Source of the DNA: Desulfosudis oleivorans
GTDB lineage: Bacteria; Desulfobacterota; Desulfobacteria; Desulfobacterales; SURF-7
NCBI GenBank assembly: GCA_020723305.1
Contig: DYJC01000002.1
Location: 124,001-188,000 of the forward strand
Length of the DNA: 64,000 nucleotides
Direction: 5' to 3'
Shown: positions 8,791-17,218 of the stretch, piece by piece
How positions within the stretch are numbered: the stretch's first letter is position 1
Layout of the letters: every line of letters starts with the position of its first letter
The notes under the pieces: model-generated
What the model was told of the DNA's origin: nothing
The model's input: only the letters and a program-made list of their open reading frames with translations
Database searches by the model: none
Program-made: the position numbers and the translations under genes

Positions 8791-9255
8791 TTATTTTATT
8801 TGATACCGATCCACATAAAAGTCCACTTTTTCCAAAATTTTGATAAACACATCAATCTGTTCCTGGCTGATATCATCCATGTAATTAATAAAATCCAGGT
8901 ACATGTCGGAATGAAATTTTTCATGTCCGTTATACGCATTTTTCCCTTTGGGCGTCAGGATGAGAAGCACCTCTTTATCATTTTCCATGCTCCTGACCTT
9001 GTTGATGAATCCGCGTTCCTTGAGCTTTGAGATCATCTGGGAAACGCCCCCTTTGGTGATTCCGAGCCTTTTCGACAGCTCGGTGACATTGATTCCGCTG
9101 TTGTTTCCGATTGCCTGAATCGTATGAATTTCGGATGGATATAGTTTTTCACCCACACCGAAATCATAGGGTGTTTTTTCCAGTTCATTAATCTTGTTAA
9201 TGATCCGGTAAAACTGCATCATCAATTGCGTTACGGTTTTGATTTTATCGTTCAT
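8791..9255 (-). CDS. MarR family transcriptional regulator
   Basis: 154 aa with the winged helix-turn-helix in the middle: SGINVTELSKRLGITKGGVSQMISKLKERGFI (about residues 55-88) and the wing RSMENDKEVLLILTPKGKN. Helical dimerisation arms are at both ends. It heads the operon of TudS-like protein and hydrolases, and an imperfect palindrome lies just upstream of its start codon, so autoregulation and control of the operon are likely. MarR proteins usually respond to phenolic or other small aromatic ligands; the ligand here is unknown. Confidence 0.9.
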   Translation of the reverse strand: MNDKIKTVTQLMMQFYRIINKINELEKTPYDFGVGEKLYPSEIHTIQAIGNNSGINVTELSKRLGITKGGVSQMISKLKERGFINKVRSMENDKEVLLILTPKGKNAYNGHEKFHSDMYLDFINYMDDISQEQIDVFIKILEKVDFYVDRYQIK

Positions 9256-9265
9256 GGATATTTAG

Positions 9266-9283
9266 TATAGTAACTTAACTATA
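9266..9283. promoter_or_regulatory. Putative MarR operator
   Basis: TATAGTAACTTAACTATA, an 18-bp imperfect palindrome centred about 20 bp upstream of the marR-type start codon, with the A/T-rich TAGTNA...TNACTA form typical of MarR boxes. It lies where the -10 region would be. Binding is inferred from position. Confidence 0.55.
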
Positions 9284-9455
9284 AAGTCAAGATGAAAAAG
9301 ATTTGTTTTTACGGATTCATTGACAGTTCAGGATTTCACCGCGGCAATGGGTAATGCCCGCCCAGGGAAATATCCGTTTGTAGCGGTTTTGGTGCGGAAA
9401 ATACCGTTCTTTCAAAGAAGACATGGGGACGATTACCCCCCTATATATTCGTAAT

Positions 9456-10463
9456 CTATTTACTTCCAGCTGCTTTTGTCAGCGCATCCTCCACGGCTTT
9501 CAGCAGCGCCTGGCTTGCGGGTGTTGCTCCGGAGACAGCGTCCACGTCTACACGCTGGAGAGATACGACGTTCTGGACGGCCGCGGCAGCCTCCTCACGG
9601 AAATCGTCTGATCCAATATCCACGATATCCACTTGATCGATACGATGGTTTTTGATTGCAACAGCCACGCGGTACACCAAGTCGTTGTATCGGGCTTCCC
9701 CGGGATAGTTGCCGTCCGGGATCTGTTGAAGATCAATGGCTGTTTTCTCCACCTGATCCGCCGGATACCCGACAGACTGGGCCAGAATAATCCGCTGCTC
9801 AGGCCGGAGTTTCAAACGAGCTTTCACCGCTTCCCGGTCTATCAGTCCGCGAACAACGGTTGAAAGTCCTTCCGAAGCGCAATACAGGTAAACATTCTGG
9901 CTGATGAATCCAACAGCGGTATCGGAAAGCATATCCCGTTCCGCCGTGCTTAATGCGATTTTCCCCATCATGCTGGTTCGACCGGCATCGACCACGAATA
10001 CCAGGTTGACCGGGGCATCCTTGACAAATGGCTGGATGATGGAACCGGTCTCGGCCCGATAATCACCGGAAGCAACCGGCTGAAGTATATGATCCTTGGC
10101 TTCATATATATACGCCCCTTGTTCGGTGAAGACATAGACGTCCGTTTCCTGCCAGTTCAGGGCAGACGGGGCTGTCCGACGTCCGGATTCCGGCCGGTTG
10201 ATGCCAAAGGCCGCCCACAGCAGATTGGAAAGCACTTGATCCGGCAAAGGTGTTGGACTGAAATTACGTCCGGATTTACGCTCTTTCAGCGCTTTCATCA
10301 AAGGCATACCACCCTCCGTCCGGGGTGCCGGCAACCGGATCGCAGACATCGATCCGTCGGTGATCAGGGTCTGCTTTGCGCCTCCGCATCCGCTTATGAT
10401 CATCGTCCACATTATTATCGATAAAACAATGGCTCTTTGCCATCCAATGTTTTTTTCAATCAT
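9456..10463 (-). CDS. Exported SagB-type nitroreductase fused to an FMN-binding domain (lipoprotein)
   Basis: 335 aa. N-terminal signal with lipobox IISGC (Cys near residue 26) predicts a lipid-anchored periplasmic protein. Residues about 45-225 are a SagB/ThcOx-like nitroreductase (LKERKSGRNFSP, LLWAAFGINRP near the start; SEGLSTVVRGL and LAQSVGYP near the end). Residues about 245-330 are an FMN-binding domain of the NqrC/RnfG type ending in DAVSGATPAS, the DxxSGAT motif on which ApbE attaches FMN covalently to the Thr. Two flavin sites in one exported lipoprotein suggest extracytoplasmic electron transfer to a reducible substrate. Promoter module B precedes it. Confidence 0.85.
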   Translation of the reverse strand: MIEKNIGWQRAIVLSIIMWTMIISGCGGAKQTLITDGSMSAIRLPAPRTEGGMPLMKALKERKSGRNFSPTPLPDQVLSNLLWAAFGINRPESGRRTAPSALNWQETDVYVFTEQGAYIYEAKDHILQPVASGDYRAETGSIIQPFVKDAPVNLVFVVDAGRTSMMGKIALSTAERDMLSDTAVGFISQNVYLYCASEGLSTVVRGLIDREAVKARLKLRPEQRIILAQSVGYPADQVEKTAIDLQQIPDGNYPGEARYNDLVYRVAVAIKNHRIDQVDIVDIGSDDFREEAAAAVQNVVSLQRVDVDAVSGATPASQALLKAVEDALTKAAGSK

Positions 10464-10575
10464 GGCCGGTCTCCTTGAGTTGAATCACCTAATTACAGGA
10501 CAATCAAAAACGGAAGATGCGAATAACTGGGTTTGTTTTTTCAAAGGCACGAAGCCCTTGCTTTTTTTGAAGATG

Positions 10576-10604
10576 AACATATGTGAAAGCGGTTTGTGTG
10601 TCAA
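10576..10604 (-). promoter_or_regulatory. Shared promoter module, copy B
   Basis: On the minus strand: TTGACA, spacer CACAAACCGCTTTCACA (17 bp), TATGTT, 113 nt before the nitroreductase start. Similarity to copy C extends to about 100 bp: both have GCACGAA plus CTTGCTTTTTTT downstream of the -10, and both have CTATT/TTATT plus CCTTCTCAAGTA (plus strand) upstream of the -35. Confidence 0.75.
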
Positions 10605-10632
10605 TAGTATTGTATGTTCAAAAACAAAGGGT

Positions 10633-10680
10633 CTATTCCTTCTCAAGTAGGCTAAACTTTTTTATTAATCGTTCTCTGAC
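10633..10680 (-). pseudogene. Remnant of a pbpC-like 3' end
   Basis: Directly after the permease stop, the same frame reads ...VRERLIKKFSLLEKE then TAG. The real pbpC ends NGERLVKKFTVLEKE and stop; 10 of the last 14 residues are identical. In both places the shared promoter module follows immediately. It is therefore probably a relic of a pbpC-tail/promoter segment copied or left here. No start codon of its own. Confidence 0.5.
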
Positions 10681-10728
10681 CTTTCCCACGTATGCTTCTT
10701 CAACAACAGGGATGCCGCTGGTCTTGTT

Positions 10729-11982
10729 TTATTGCCAGATGATTTGAATCAGAATATGACAGGCCAGCACGGCACCTACTGAAAATGGAATGCTCAGCTT
10801 CAAATAGCGGCCCAGCGGTACCTTGTAGCCGTTCTTCTCCAGGATACCGCAGGCAAAGACATTGGCCGTGGCGCCCACGGGCGTGATGTTGCCGCCTATG
10901 CCCGTGCCGATGAGCATGCCATAGAGCAGGGACCACGCCTCGATTCCAAAGGCGGCAGCCAGGTTCTGGCACACCGGAATCATTAAAATAGTGTAAGGCA
11001 CATTGTCCATGAACGAGGAGAGAGCCACCGAGATCCAAACCAGGAAAGCCAGCATGAGTAAGGGGCTGTCGATGCCGGCGTAAACCACCAGGTCGGCGAA
11101 ATCCTTGAGCAGGCCAGCCGCGTTAAGGGTGTAAATCACCATAAAGACACCCATGATGAAGAAAAAGGAGTTCCAGTCGAAATCCACCAGCATCTCCTTG
11201 AGATCCTTGTGGCCCATGTACAGGGCGATGATGCCCACTCCCAACCCAACGATACCCGGCCGCACGCCGTACTCCGGCCCCACGGCCAGGGCCGCCACCC
11301 CCAGCACGAAGAGTACCGTGGCTCCATTGGTTGTGGCCACGGCTTCGGACACCATCGTCACCGGATTTTTAAGGTTGCGAAACTGAACCAGCAAGGTTCC
11401 CAGGGCCACCAAAACACCGACCAGGGTGATGGCGCCCAGTCCGATTTTGCCGTGAAACCAGTAGAAATCCAAGGGCTTCATGCCGGTCTCCATGGCCAGG
11501 ATGATGGAGGGCGGATCCGCCACCATGGTTAAAGTGGTCACTACGTTGGAACTGATGGCAATTGGAACCATGTAGTTGAACAGATCACTCTTCAATTGGC
11601 GGCTCACCGCGATGGCTACCGGTGCCATCATCAGCACCACTCCCACATTCTCCATGAAGGCCGATAGAAAGGCGGTCAGGGTGCACAAATAGAAGATCAC
11701 ATATTTTTCCGTCCGGACATTGGCCAGGATGCGGTTGGCGATCAGATCGGGCATGCGGCTCTTCATGAAGACATAGGAGACCATCATGAAGCCCCAGTAT
11801 ATACCCAGCACATCCCATTTGATCGCCTTGAACAGGGCATCGGCCACCGGCAGGTTGCCTGTCAGTATCAGCACTGCCGCGGCGCCCAGGGAGGCGTAGG
11901 AGATTTTGACCTTGCGGCTCAGGGCCAGTGCGTAACAGGCGACGAACACCGCAAGCACAATAATTTTGTCCAGACTCAGCAT
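10729..11982 (-). CDS. ArsB/NhaD-superfamily ion transporter
   Basis: 417 aa, strongly hydrophobic with about 10-11 membrane helices. The two inverted-repeat halves each carry a typical discontinuous helix motif: AFMENVGVVLMMAPVAIAVS (about residues 108-127) and SFMDNVPYTILMIPVCQ (about 330-346). The family exports Na+ in exchange for protons (NhaD), pumps arsenite (ArsB) or takes up anions (SLC13-like); the ion cannot be decided from sequence. AGGAGC lies upstream of the ATG. It follows DUF3999 by 58 nt and probably belongs to the DUF2339-DUF3999 transcript. Confidence 0.85.
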   Translation of the reverse strand: MLSLDKIIVLAVFVACYALALSRKVKISYASLGAAAVLILTGNLPVADALFKAIKWDVLGIYWGFMMVSYVFMKSRMPDLIANRILANVRTEKYVIFYLCTLTAFLSAFMENVGVVLMMAPVAIAVSRQLKSDLFNYMVPIAISSNVVTTLTMVADPPSIILAMETGMKPLDFYWFHGKIGLGAITLVGVLVALGTLLVQFRNLKNPVTMVSEAVATTNGATVLFVLGVAALAVGPEYGVRPGIVGLGVGIIALYMGHKDLKEMLVDFDWNSFFFIMGVFMVIYTLNAAGLLKDFADLVVYAGIDSPLLMLAFLVWISVALSSFMDNVPYTILMIPVCQNLAAAFGIEAWSLLYGMLIGTGIGGNITPVGATANVFACGILEKNGYKVPLGRYLKLSIPFSVGAVLACHILIQIIWQ

Positions 11983-12040
11983 GGTTTGCTCCTGAATTGA
12001 ATAATTTTATCAAATAACATGATTTAGTACGAAACAAATT

Positions 12041-14014
12041 TTATGGGTCTGGTTTCGGCAACAGACGGGAAATGAGTACCAGCAATCCTACAACCAGCCC
12101 CCCTAAGGCGATCCAGAAAAGCCAGATGGCTTTTTCACTGAAACGATATTTTTTTTGCCAGGAAGTCTCTTCCTGTTTGTCCAGCGGCAGCAGAGACGCC
12201 TGGCTTTTTTCAGCGGAAAGGAAGTGATCCGCAATCAGAGTAATATCGTAATGCGGTAAATTCGCCGCAGGATTTCCAAAATACAGAAAGGTATCTTCCC
12301 TGGATGAAGATTTGAACAGCAGGCGGCTTATCGGGTAAGTCAGACGGAAGCTTTTGATGTCAAGGGACGGATTGTCGCCGTTGTCGATGGTCAGGATCAG
12401 TCTTCCCGTGACCATTTGAGAACAGAGCGGCAGGAACAATTTTTTCTTTTTCTCACCGATGGTACGGGACCAGATACCCGACCCGCGTATGACTGTTTTC
12501 AGATTCCCTCGATGATCCGGTATTTCTTCGGATACGGTAACTTGACGTTTAAAAAAAGTTGTTCCGATCTCGCATTCCAATGCCGTCAGCGGCAGTCGTT
12601 TATAAGGCACTGTAAGCTGCCATCGGCTGATGGATGGATGTTTGGGATCATCCGCTTTTTCCAGTTCCGGAGTGATGTCCCGTTGGGACCAAGACCGTTC
12701 GATTAAATATGGCAGCTGACGGCCGTTTTTCACCAACCGCAGGTCTTGAAGCGATGGAAGAGAAAGGTCAAGGACCTCCGCATCCAGTTCCATGCGCTGA
12801 ACCCCAGGTCGGCTGATGACGACCGGTTTTTTGTATTTCCATTTGGAAAGATCAATAGGGGTTCCGGATTCCCCGACCTCCGGAAGGGTTTCCGGTGGTT
12901 TCCAGGCTGGATTGATCGATAGGGGTGAAAATACCGCTGCGGTAAGCTCCGCTGCATTCATTGTGGTTTTCAAGTCGGTCAGGTCATACCGAGGGGCAGG
13001 ACAGTCAGGGTTTCCGCTTACAAGACGATAGTCCATCGGGCCGGAGGATAGAAAGAGGAGATAAACCGGTCGGCGGAACCCTTGGATCGCCGTTATCGGC
13101 AAGGGTGTGCTGTCGTTGTTTTGTATGGTCAGGATCAATTCCCGGGAAGGCACTTTTACATCCTCGGCAAAGCCAAGGCAGGAAACCGGTTCAAGGCCGG
13201 TAACGGCGATCCGGTAGAGGGTGCTTTGTGCCAGTATGGTTTCATGGATCTCATTATCTATATAGGCCCGGTGTTGCAACATCACCTTCCGGGTGAAAAG
13301 TTGTTCCGGGGTTTCAACAGTCAGTGCGGCCAGCGTCAGATGATCTCCGGGGAGTTTCAATGTCAACCTGCTTTGTGTTGCATTTTCCTCCCGGGAGGTG
13401 AGGGTAATGGGAATGGCCTCAGCCGGCGCCGGATCTTTTTCTACAGCATGGATGCTTATGCCGGTTATGGGAATCGGTTGTTCACGGCTGTCGTCCACGA
13501 TCACTTTCAGCTTGGGCCGGTTTCCGGCTGGAAATGTCACCTGCAATCGTTTCGTTTCCGCGCGATGAAAAATGGAAGTGTTTTGCACCAGCATTTGCCA
13601 TGTAAGGCCGTTATCAGAAGAGCCCTCCACGGAAACGGCCTTGATGAACTCTTTTGCCGGAGTTTCAATGGTGAGACTGCCCACAGGGGCCTTCAGGCCG
13701 GTATAAAATATTGCAACTGTCCTTGTATTTTCGAGAGTGACGCTGAGATTATTGGCCTGCTTGACTGCCGGTGCCGCTTGAACCGGTCTTTCGATCAGAT
13801 AAGCGATCTCCTTTCCGGCCGGGTCCAGCAGGCGCAGGTCTTCTAAGTCCGGCTTGGCAGCTGAAAGGGTTTCGATCGGAAGACTGATTTTTACCCAACC
13901 AGCCCTGTCGATCCTCAGCGTTTGAGCGTTTTTCCATTCCGCCGGCAATTGAGCCCAGGCGTATACATTGATTCCCAATACAACAAAAAGCACGAGTACA
14001 ACTTTTATTTTCAT
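12041..14014 (-). CDS. DUF3999 domain-containing membrane-anchored protein
   Basis: 657 aa from the ATG at 14014 (AAGGA upstream). That start gives a clean signal peptide (MKIKVVLVLFVVLGINVYAWAQ); the frame stays open 44 codons further upstream but overlaps the DUF2339 gene. The body is a beta-rich periplasmic region with repeated segments such as DLEDLRLLDPAGKEIAYLIER near the N-terminus and LPSLQDLRLVKNGRQLPYLIER in the second half, which suggests an internal duplication. One C-terminal transmembrane helix (about residues 630-652) is followed by a short basic tail. DUF3999 genes are commonly beside DUF2339 genes. Molecular function unknown. Confidence 0.8.
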   Translation of the reverse strand: MKIKVVLVLFVVLGINVYAWAQLPAEWKNAQTLRIDRAGWVKISLPIETLSAAKPDLEDLRLLDPAGKEIAYLIERPVQAAPAVKQANNLSVTLENTRTVAIFYTGLKAPVGSLTIETPAKEFIKAVSVEGSSDNGLTWQMLVQNTSIFHRAETKRLQVTFPAGNRPKLKVIVDDSREQPIPITGISIHAVEKDPAPAEAIPITLTSREENATQSRLTLKLPGDHLTLAALTVETPEQLFTRKVMLQHRAYIDNEIHETILAQSTLYRIAVTGLEPVSCLGFAEDVKVPSRELILTIQNNDSTPLPITAIQGFRRPVYLLFLSSGPMDYRLVSGNPDCPAPRYDLTDLKTTMNAAELTAAVFSPLSINPAWKPPETLPEVGESGTPIDLSKWKYKKPVVISRPGVQRMELDAEVLDLSLPSLQDLRLVKNGRQLPYLIERSWSQRDITPELEKADDPKHPSISRWQLTVPYKRLPLTALECEIGTTFFKRQVTVSEEIPDHRGNLKTVIRGSGIWSRTIGEKKKKLFLPLCSQMVTGRLILTIDNGDNPSLDIKSFRLTYPISRLLFKSSSREDTFLYFGNPAANLPHYDITLIADHFLSAEKSQASLLPLDKQEETSWQKKYRFSEKAIWLFWIALGGLVVGLLVLISRLLPKPDP

Positions 14015-14022
14015 ATCTGTCC

Positions 14023-17000
14023 TTATCCCTTTTCTGGATTGGCGGGTTTTACTGATAAGAAGCGCTGGTATAGAAAGGAAACCGGAATCAATACCAGGGA
14101 TAAGCCGATCAGGGCGCTGATTCTGTAAAGGCCTCCCAGACTCCAAAGATCATGCAAAAATAATTTCAGGATGGTGATGATCAGTAACCCAATTCCGCCA
14201 TAGCGAACCACCTTCAGACCTTTCCGGATTCCAATCAGCAATATGATAAAAGAGAAAATCCCCCAGGCCAGGGAATAGGTCATGTCTCTTCCAAAACTAC
14301 CGGAAAACTGAAAGCGGATGTACTCGCCCGTGCTGAAGTAGTCGGCGATTTCGATGTTGAGCAGCAGAAATGTCAGCACCGTACCCAAGCCATATAGGAC
14401 AGCCTGTATATTTATGGACTTGATTAGGTTGTCAGGCGGTTTTAACAGCCGGGCGCCGCTGAACAGACAGAGACTGACCAGGCCATAGGCATATAAATAC
14501 CAGTTCAGAATGGGTGTATCCGAGCGCCGATAGTACTGTATCACCTCCACATTGAGCGAAAGCCGGATAAAGGCAGTGACCAACAAGGCTGTTCCAATGA
14601 TCTTTAAACCCGGATGGGGCACTCGCCGGAGGAGCCACAACAGGGCTGCTCCTTCCAAAGCCCAGCCGATGGTGATCCATTGTTTGTCAAACTGGATGGG
14701 GAAGATGGCCGTGATAAAGAATAAGGCTACGCCGCCGAACAACGCTGAAAGGCGTCTGCCCTCCTTTGTATCGAGCGGAATGGTTTTAATCAACCGAAAA
14801 AGGGCCAGCAAGGACGGCAGGGCAAAAAGGGTCGGCAACAATCCCATATAGGGATTCAGGTAAGCGGCCCGGATCAGCCGGTACACAAAGAAAAACTGAA
14901 GCGGCCCTGCCAGAGCTGCCGTGGCCCATGGGATGATCCGGCCGGTCATTTGCTTTTGGAAAAGAAAGGGAAAAAGAGAAAACAGGGTGTAAAACAGAAG
15001 CAACCAGGCAAGAGGCAAGACAGCCGGTTCTGTTGTGAAACTCCTGGAAAACCAGGCTTGTTCAAGGCAAACTACGCCGAGAAGGCAGATGGCCGCAAGC
15101 AGATCCGCCCGAAAAAAGAATACAAGGCCGTATAACAGTATCCCTAAGAGGATCGCCAGGCCAAATACCGGTGAAGGGTTTTGGAGTGGTTGCTTGAGTA
15201 CCACCATGATCAGCAGCAGAAAAGGCAGAAGGGCTGAAATCGCCGTAATCTGGATGGAGAGATCTGCCGGAAACAGGTTTTTCAGAGTCCAGTCGGGTTC
15301 CTTTTTGATCGTTGTTTCCGGTGAGCCCGTTGTCTGACCGGTTACAGATTTTCGGAGGATAAGAACGCTGACCGTTAAAAAGAAAGCGGCAAAGGCGCCG
15401 ACGATGATCAGCATTTCCAGGAGACCGGGAAGGTAAACCGGAACGTCCGTCAACCAGAAGAAAACCATGGCAGCCGTGATCAACAATACGGAAAGAATGC
15501 CTTTGACAGCCGCAGTTATGAACGCCAGGATGACGGCCAGGGCATTGAGAACCAGAATGGCCAGCCAAATTGCAATGGACAGCTCCTCGAATTTCAGCAA
15601 GGGAATCATGGTGATCAGCAAGGCTGCCGGTGCAAAGACATGTCCCCACCAGGCCGGCGATCCCATGGGTTTCATCCGCTCCAGGATAACCGGATAGACC
15701 CCATGTAACACAGCCAATAACAGGCATAAAAAAAGGGCTTGATTCAGCAGGTTGATATCAAGAAACTCACTGATCCATAAAGCGGAAAGCAAGAAAGCCG
15801 TTGCCCCCGCGACCATGTTGACCCAGCGAAGCTCCTGGCGCAACCAGGCCACCGCAAGAAGGGCTGCATCCGCCGTGAGCACGATAATGAACACTTGAAA
15901 AGGTTTCTGGGCAATCTCCCGATAGGGATAAACCAGCAGGTAAAAAGCAAACAATAAAGCAGCTGCCGAAACGAGACAGGCAGCGGCGCAAATAAATTTT
16001 TCCGCCTTGCCCTTGCGCTGAAGAATCCACAGGGCCGCACTGAAAAGCAGCACGAAAGCGATAAATACGCTTTGGGCAATATGAATTTTTGAGGCCTCAA
16101 AAAATTTGCCGACCCATCCGAATTGCATGGCAATGGTGGCAAGACCGGCCAGCAGACTTATGTACCCCCATCGTTTGATGATCACTACACCGAGCAGTCC
16201 TATGTCCAGCAAGGCGATGTAGCTGAAAAGCGCCAAAGGACGGTCTTCTCCGGTGGCCAATAACGGCGGGGTCAGAAAACCGCCCAGCATTCCAAGCACG
16301 GCGATAGCTTGGGCGTCAAGGCGTACGGACAAAAGAAAGGCGGTGAAAGTGATCAGCACCATCAACCCAAAAGCCACCGGGTTGGGCAGCAGATGATACA
16401 GAGAGCAAGCGGCGAAGATATCGGCATAAAAAATCAAAATGGCAGCGGCGCACAGGGTTTGGACAGTAATGGCATAGCGGCTGCGATCCAGAAAAAGGCC
16501 CCCGGCTAAAAGGGCGATCCCGATGGCCAGCCCGATGGTGATCCGTATCGGCGGGCTGATCAGGTTGTGCTCAAAGGAATATTTGACGAAAAAGGCCACA
16601 CCCAGAAACAAGGCGACACCCCCTATCCAGGCGAACAGTTTTACTCCCATAAACTGTTCCCAGTTCACCGCAGGCAGCACGTTACGGCTTTCAGACGGCG
16701 GGTTACTTGAATCGTTCGGAGGTTCTGTATCTTGTATAATGGTTGCTGCCGAAACGGGAGTGGAATCCAAATCATCGATAGGCTCCAAGTCGATAAGCAA
16801 AGCTTCCTCGAATCGCTCCGGAATGATTCCCGGGATGGACGGCGGAGTTGTTTTTTCCTGCTCGGACGACTGGGTTGTTTCATCCATCCGGGCATCATCC
16901 GGGTTTTGTTTGAATCCGGCTTCCAGGGTCTGGATTCGTCCCAGGATATCATTCAGGAGATTATGATCCTTTTCAACCTGATTGGAAACCTTTACTACTT

Positions 17001-17055
17001 TGGATATCAGCCAGATGACCAAGACAAAAAGGAGTATGGAATAAAACGAGATCAT
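14023..17055 (-). CDS. DUF2339 polytopic membrane protein
   Basis: 1010 aa. One N-terminal transmembrane helix, a short coiled segment (about 25-50), an acidic/Pro-rich linker to about 125, then a very long run of about 25 or more predicted membrane helices beginning at VNWEQFMGVKLFAWIGGVALFLGVAFFVKYSFE, the signature start of DUF2339. The stop is 8 nt before the DUF3999 start, so the two are translationally linked. Function is unknown; size and topology suggest a membrane scaffold or transporter. Promoter module C is 116 nt upstream. Confidence 0.85.
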   Translation of the reverse strand: MISFYSILLFVLVIWLISKVVKVSNQVEKDHNLLNDILGRIQTLEAGFKQNPDDARMDETTQSSEQEKTTPPSIPGIIPERFEEALLIDLEPIDDLDSTPVSAATIIQDTEPPNDSSNPPSESRNVLPAVNWEQFMGVKLFAWIGGVALFLGVAFFVKYSFEHNLISPPIRITIGLAIGIALLAGGLFLDRSRYAITVQTLCAAAILIFYADIFAACSLYHLLPNPVAFGLMVLITFTAFLLSVRLDAQAIAVLGMLGGFLTPPLLATGEDRPLALFSYIALLDIGLLGVVIIKRWGYISLLAGLATIAMQFGWVGKFFEASKIHIAQSVFIAFVLLFSAALWILQRKGKAEKFICAAACLVSAAALLFAFYLLVYPYREIAQKPFQVFIIVLTADAALLAVAWLRQELRWVNMVAGATAFLLSALWISEFLDINLLNQALFLCLLLAVLHGVYPVILERMKPMGSPAWWGHVFAPAALLITMIPLLKFEELSIAIWLAILVLNALAVILAFITAAVKGILSVLLITAAMVFFWLTDVPVYLPGLLEMLIIVGAFAAFFLTVSVLILRKSVTGQTTGSPETTIKKEPDWTLKNLFPADLSIQITAISALLPFLLLIMVVLKQPLQNPSPVFGLAILLGILLYGLVFFFRADLLAAICLLGVVCLEQAWFSRSFTTEPAVLPLAWLLLFYTLFSLFPFLFQKQMTGRIIPWATAALAGPLQFFFVYRLIRAAYLNPYMGLLPTLFALPSLLALFRLIKTIPLDTKEGRRLSALFGGVALFFITAIFPIQFDKQWITIGWALEGAALLWLLRRVPHPGLKIIGTALLVTAFIRLSLNVEVIQYYRRSDTPILNWYLYAYGLVSLCLFSGARLLKPPDNLIKSINIQAVLYGLGTVLTFLLLNIEIADYFSTGEYIRFQFSGSFGRDMTYSLAWGIFSFIILLIGIRKGLKVVRYGGIGLLIITILKLFLHDLWSLGGLYRISALIGLSLVLIPVSFLYQRFLSVKPANPEKG

Positions 17056-17170
17056 GAGATATTCCGATAGTGTGAGATTGATAAAGGAGGCTGTTCGCGA
17101 CAGGAGTAAGCCCGCGTCCGGTCAGCCTCAATGAATAGGGAGCACGAACACCTTGCTTTTTTTGGTGATG

Positions 17171-17199
17171 AATATATGTGAAAGCGGTTTGTATGTCAA
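17171..17199 (-). promoter_or_regulatory. Shared promoter module, copy C
   Basis: On the minus strand: TTGACA, spacer TACAAACCGCTTTCACA (17 bp), TATATT. It starts 20 nt after the pbpC stop and would drive DUF2339-DUF3999-permease. Confidence 0.75.
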
Positions 17200-17218
17200 T
17201 AATACTGTAAAGATTTGT

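Noticed and set aside
13082-13846. 254-codon plus-strand frame inside DUF3999
   Set aside because: Antisense to a well-supported gene; Cys/Gly/Arg-rich composition typical of a shadow frame.
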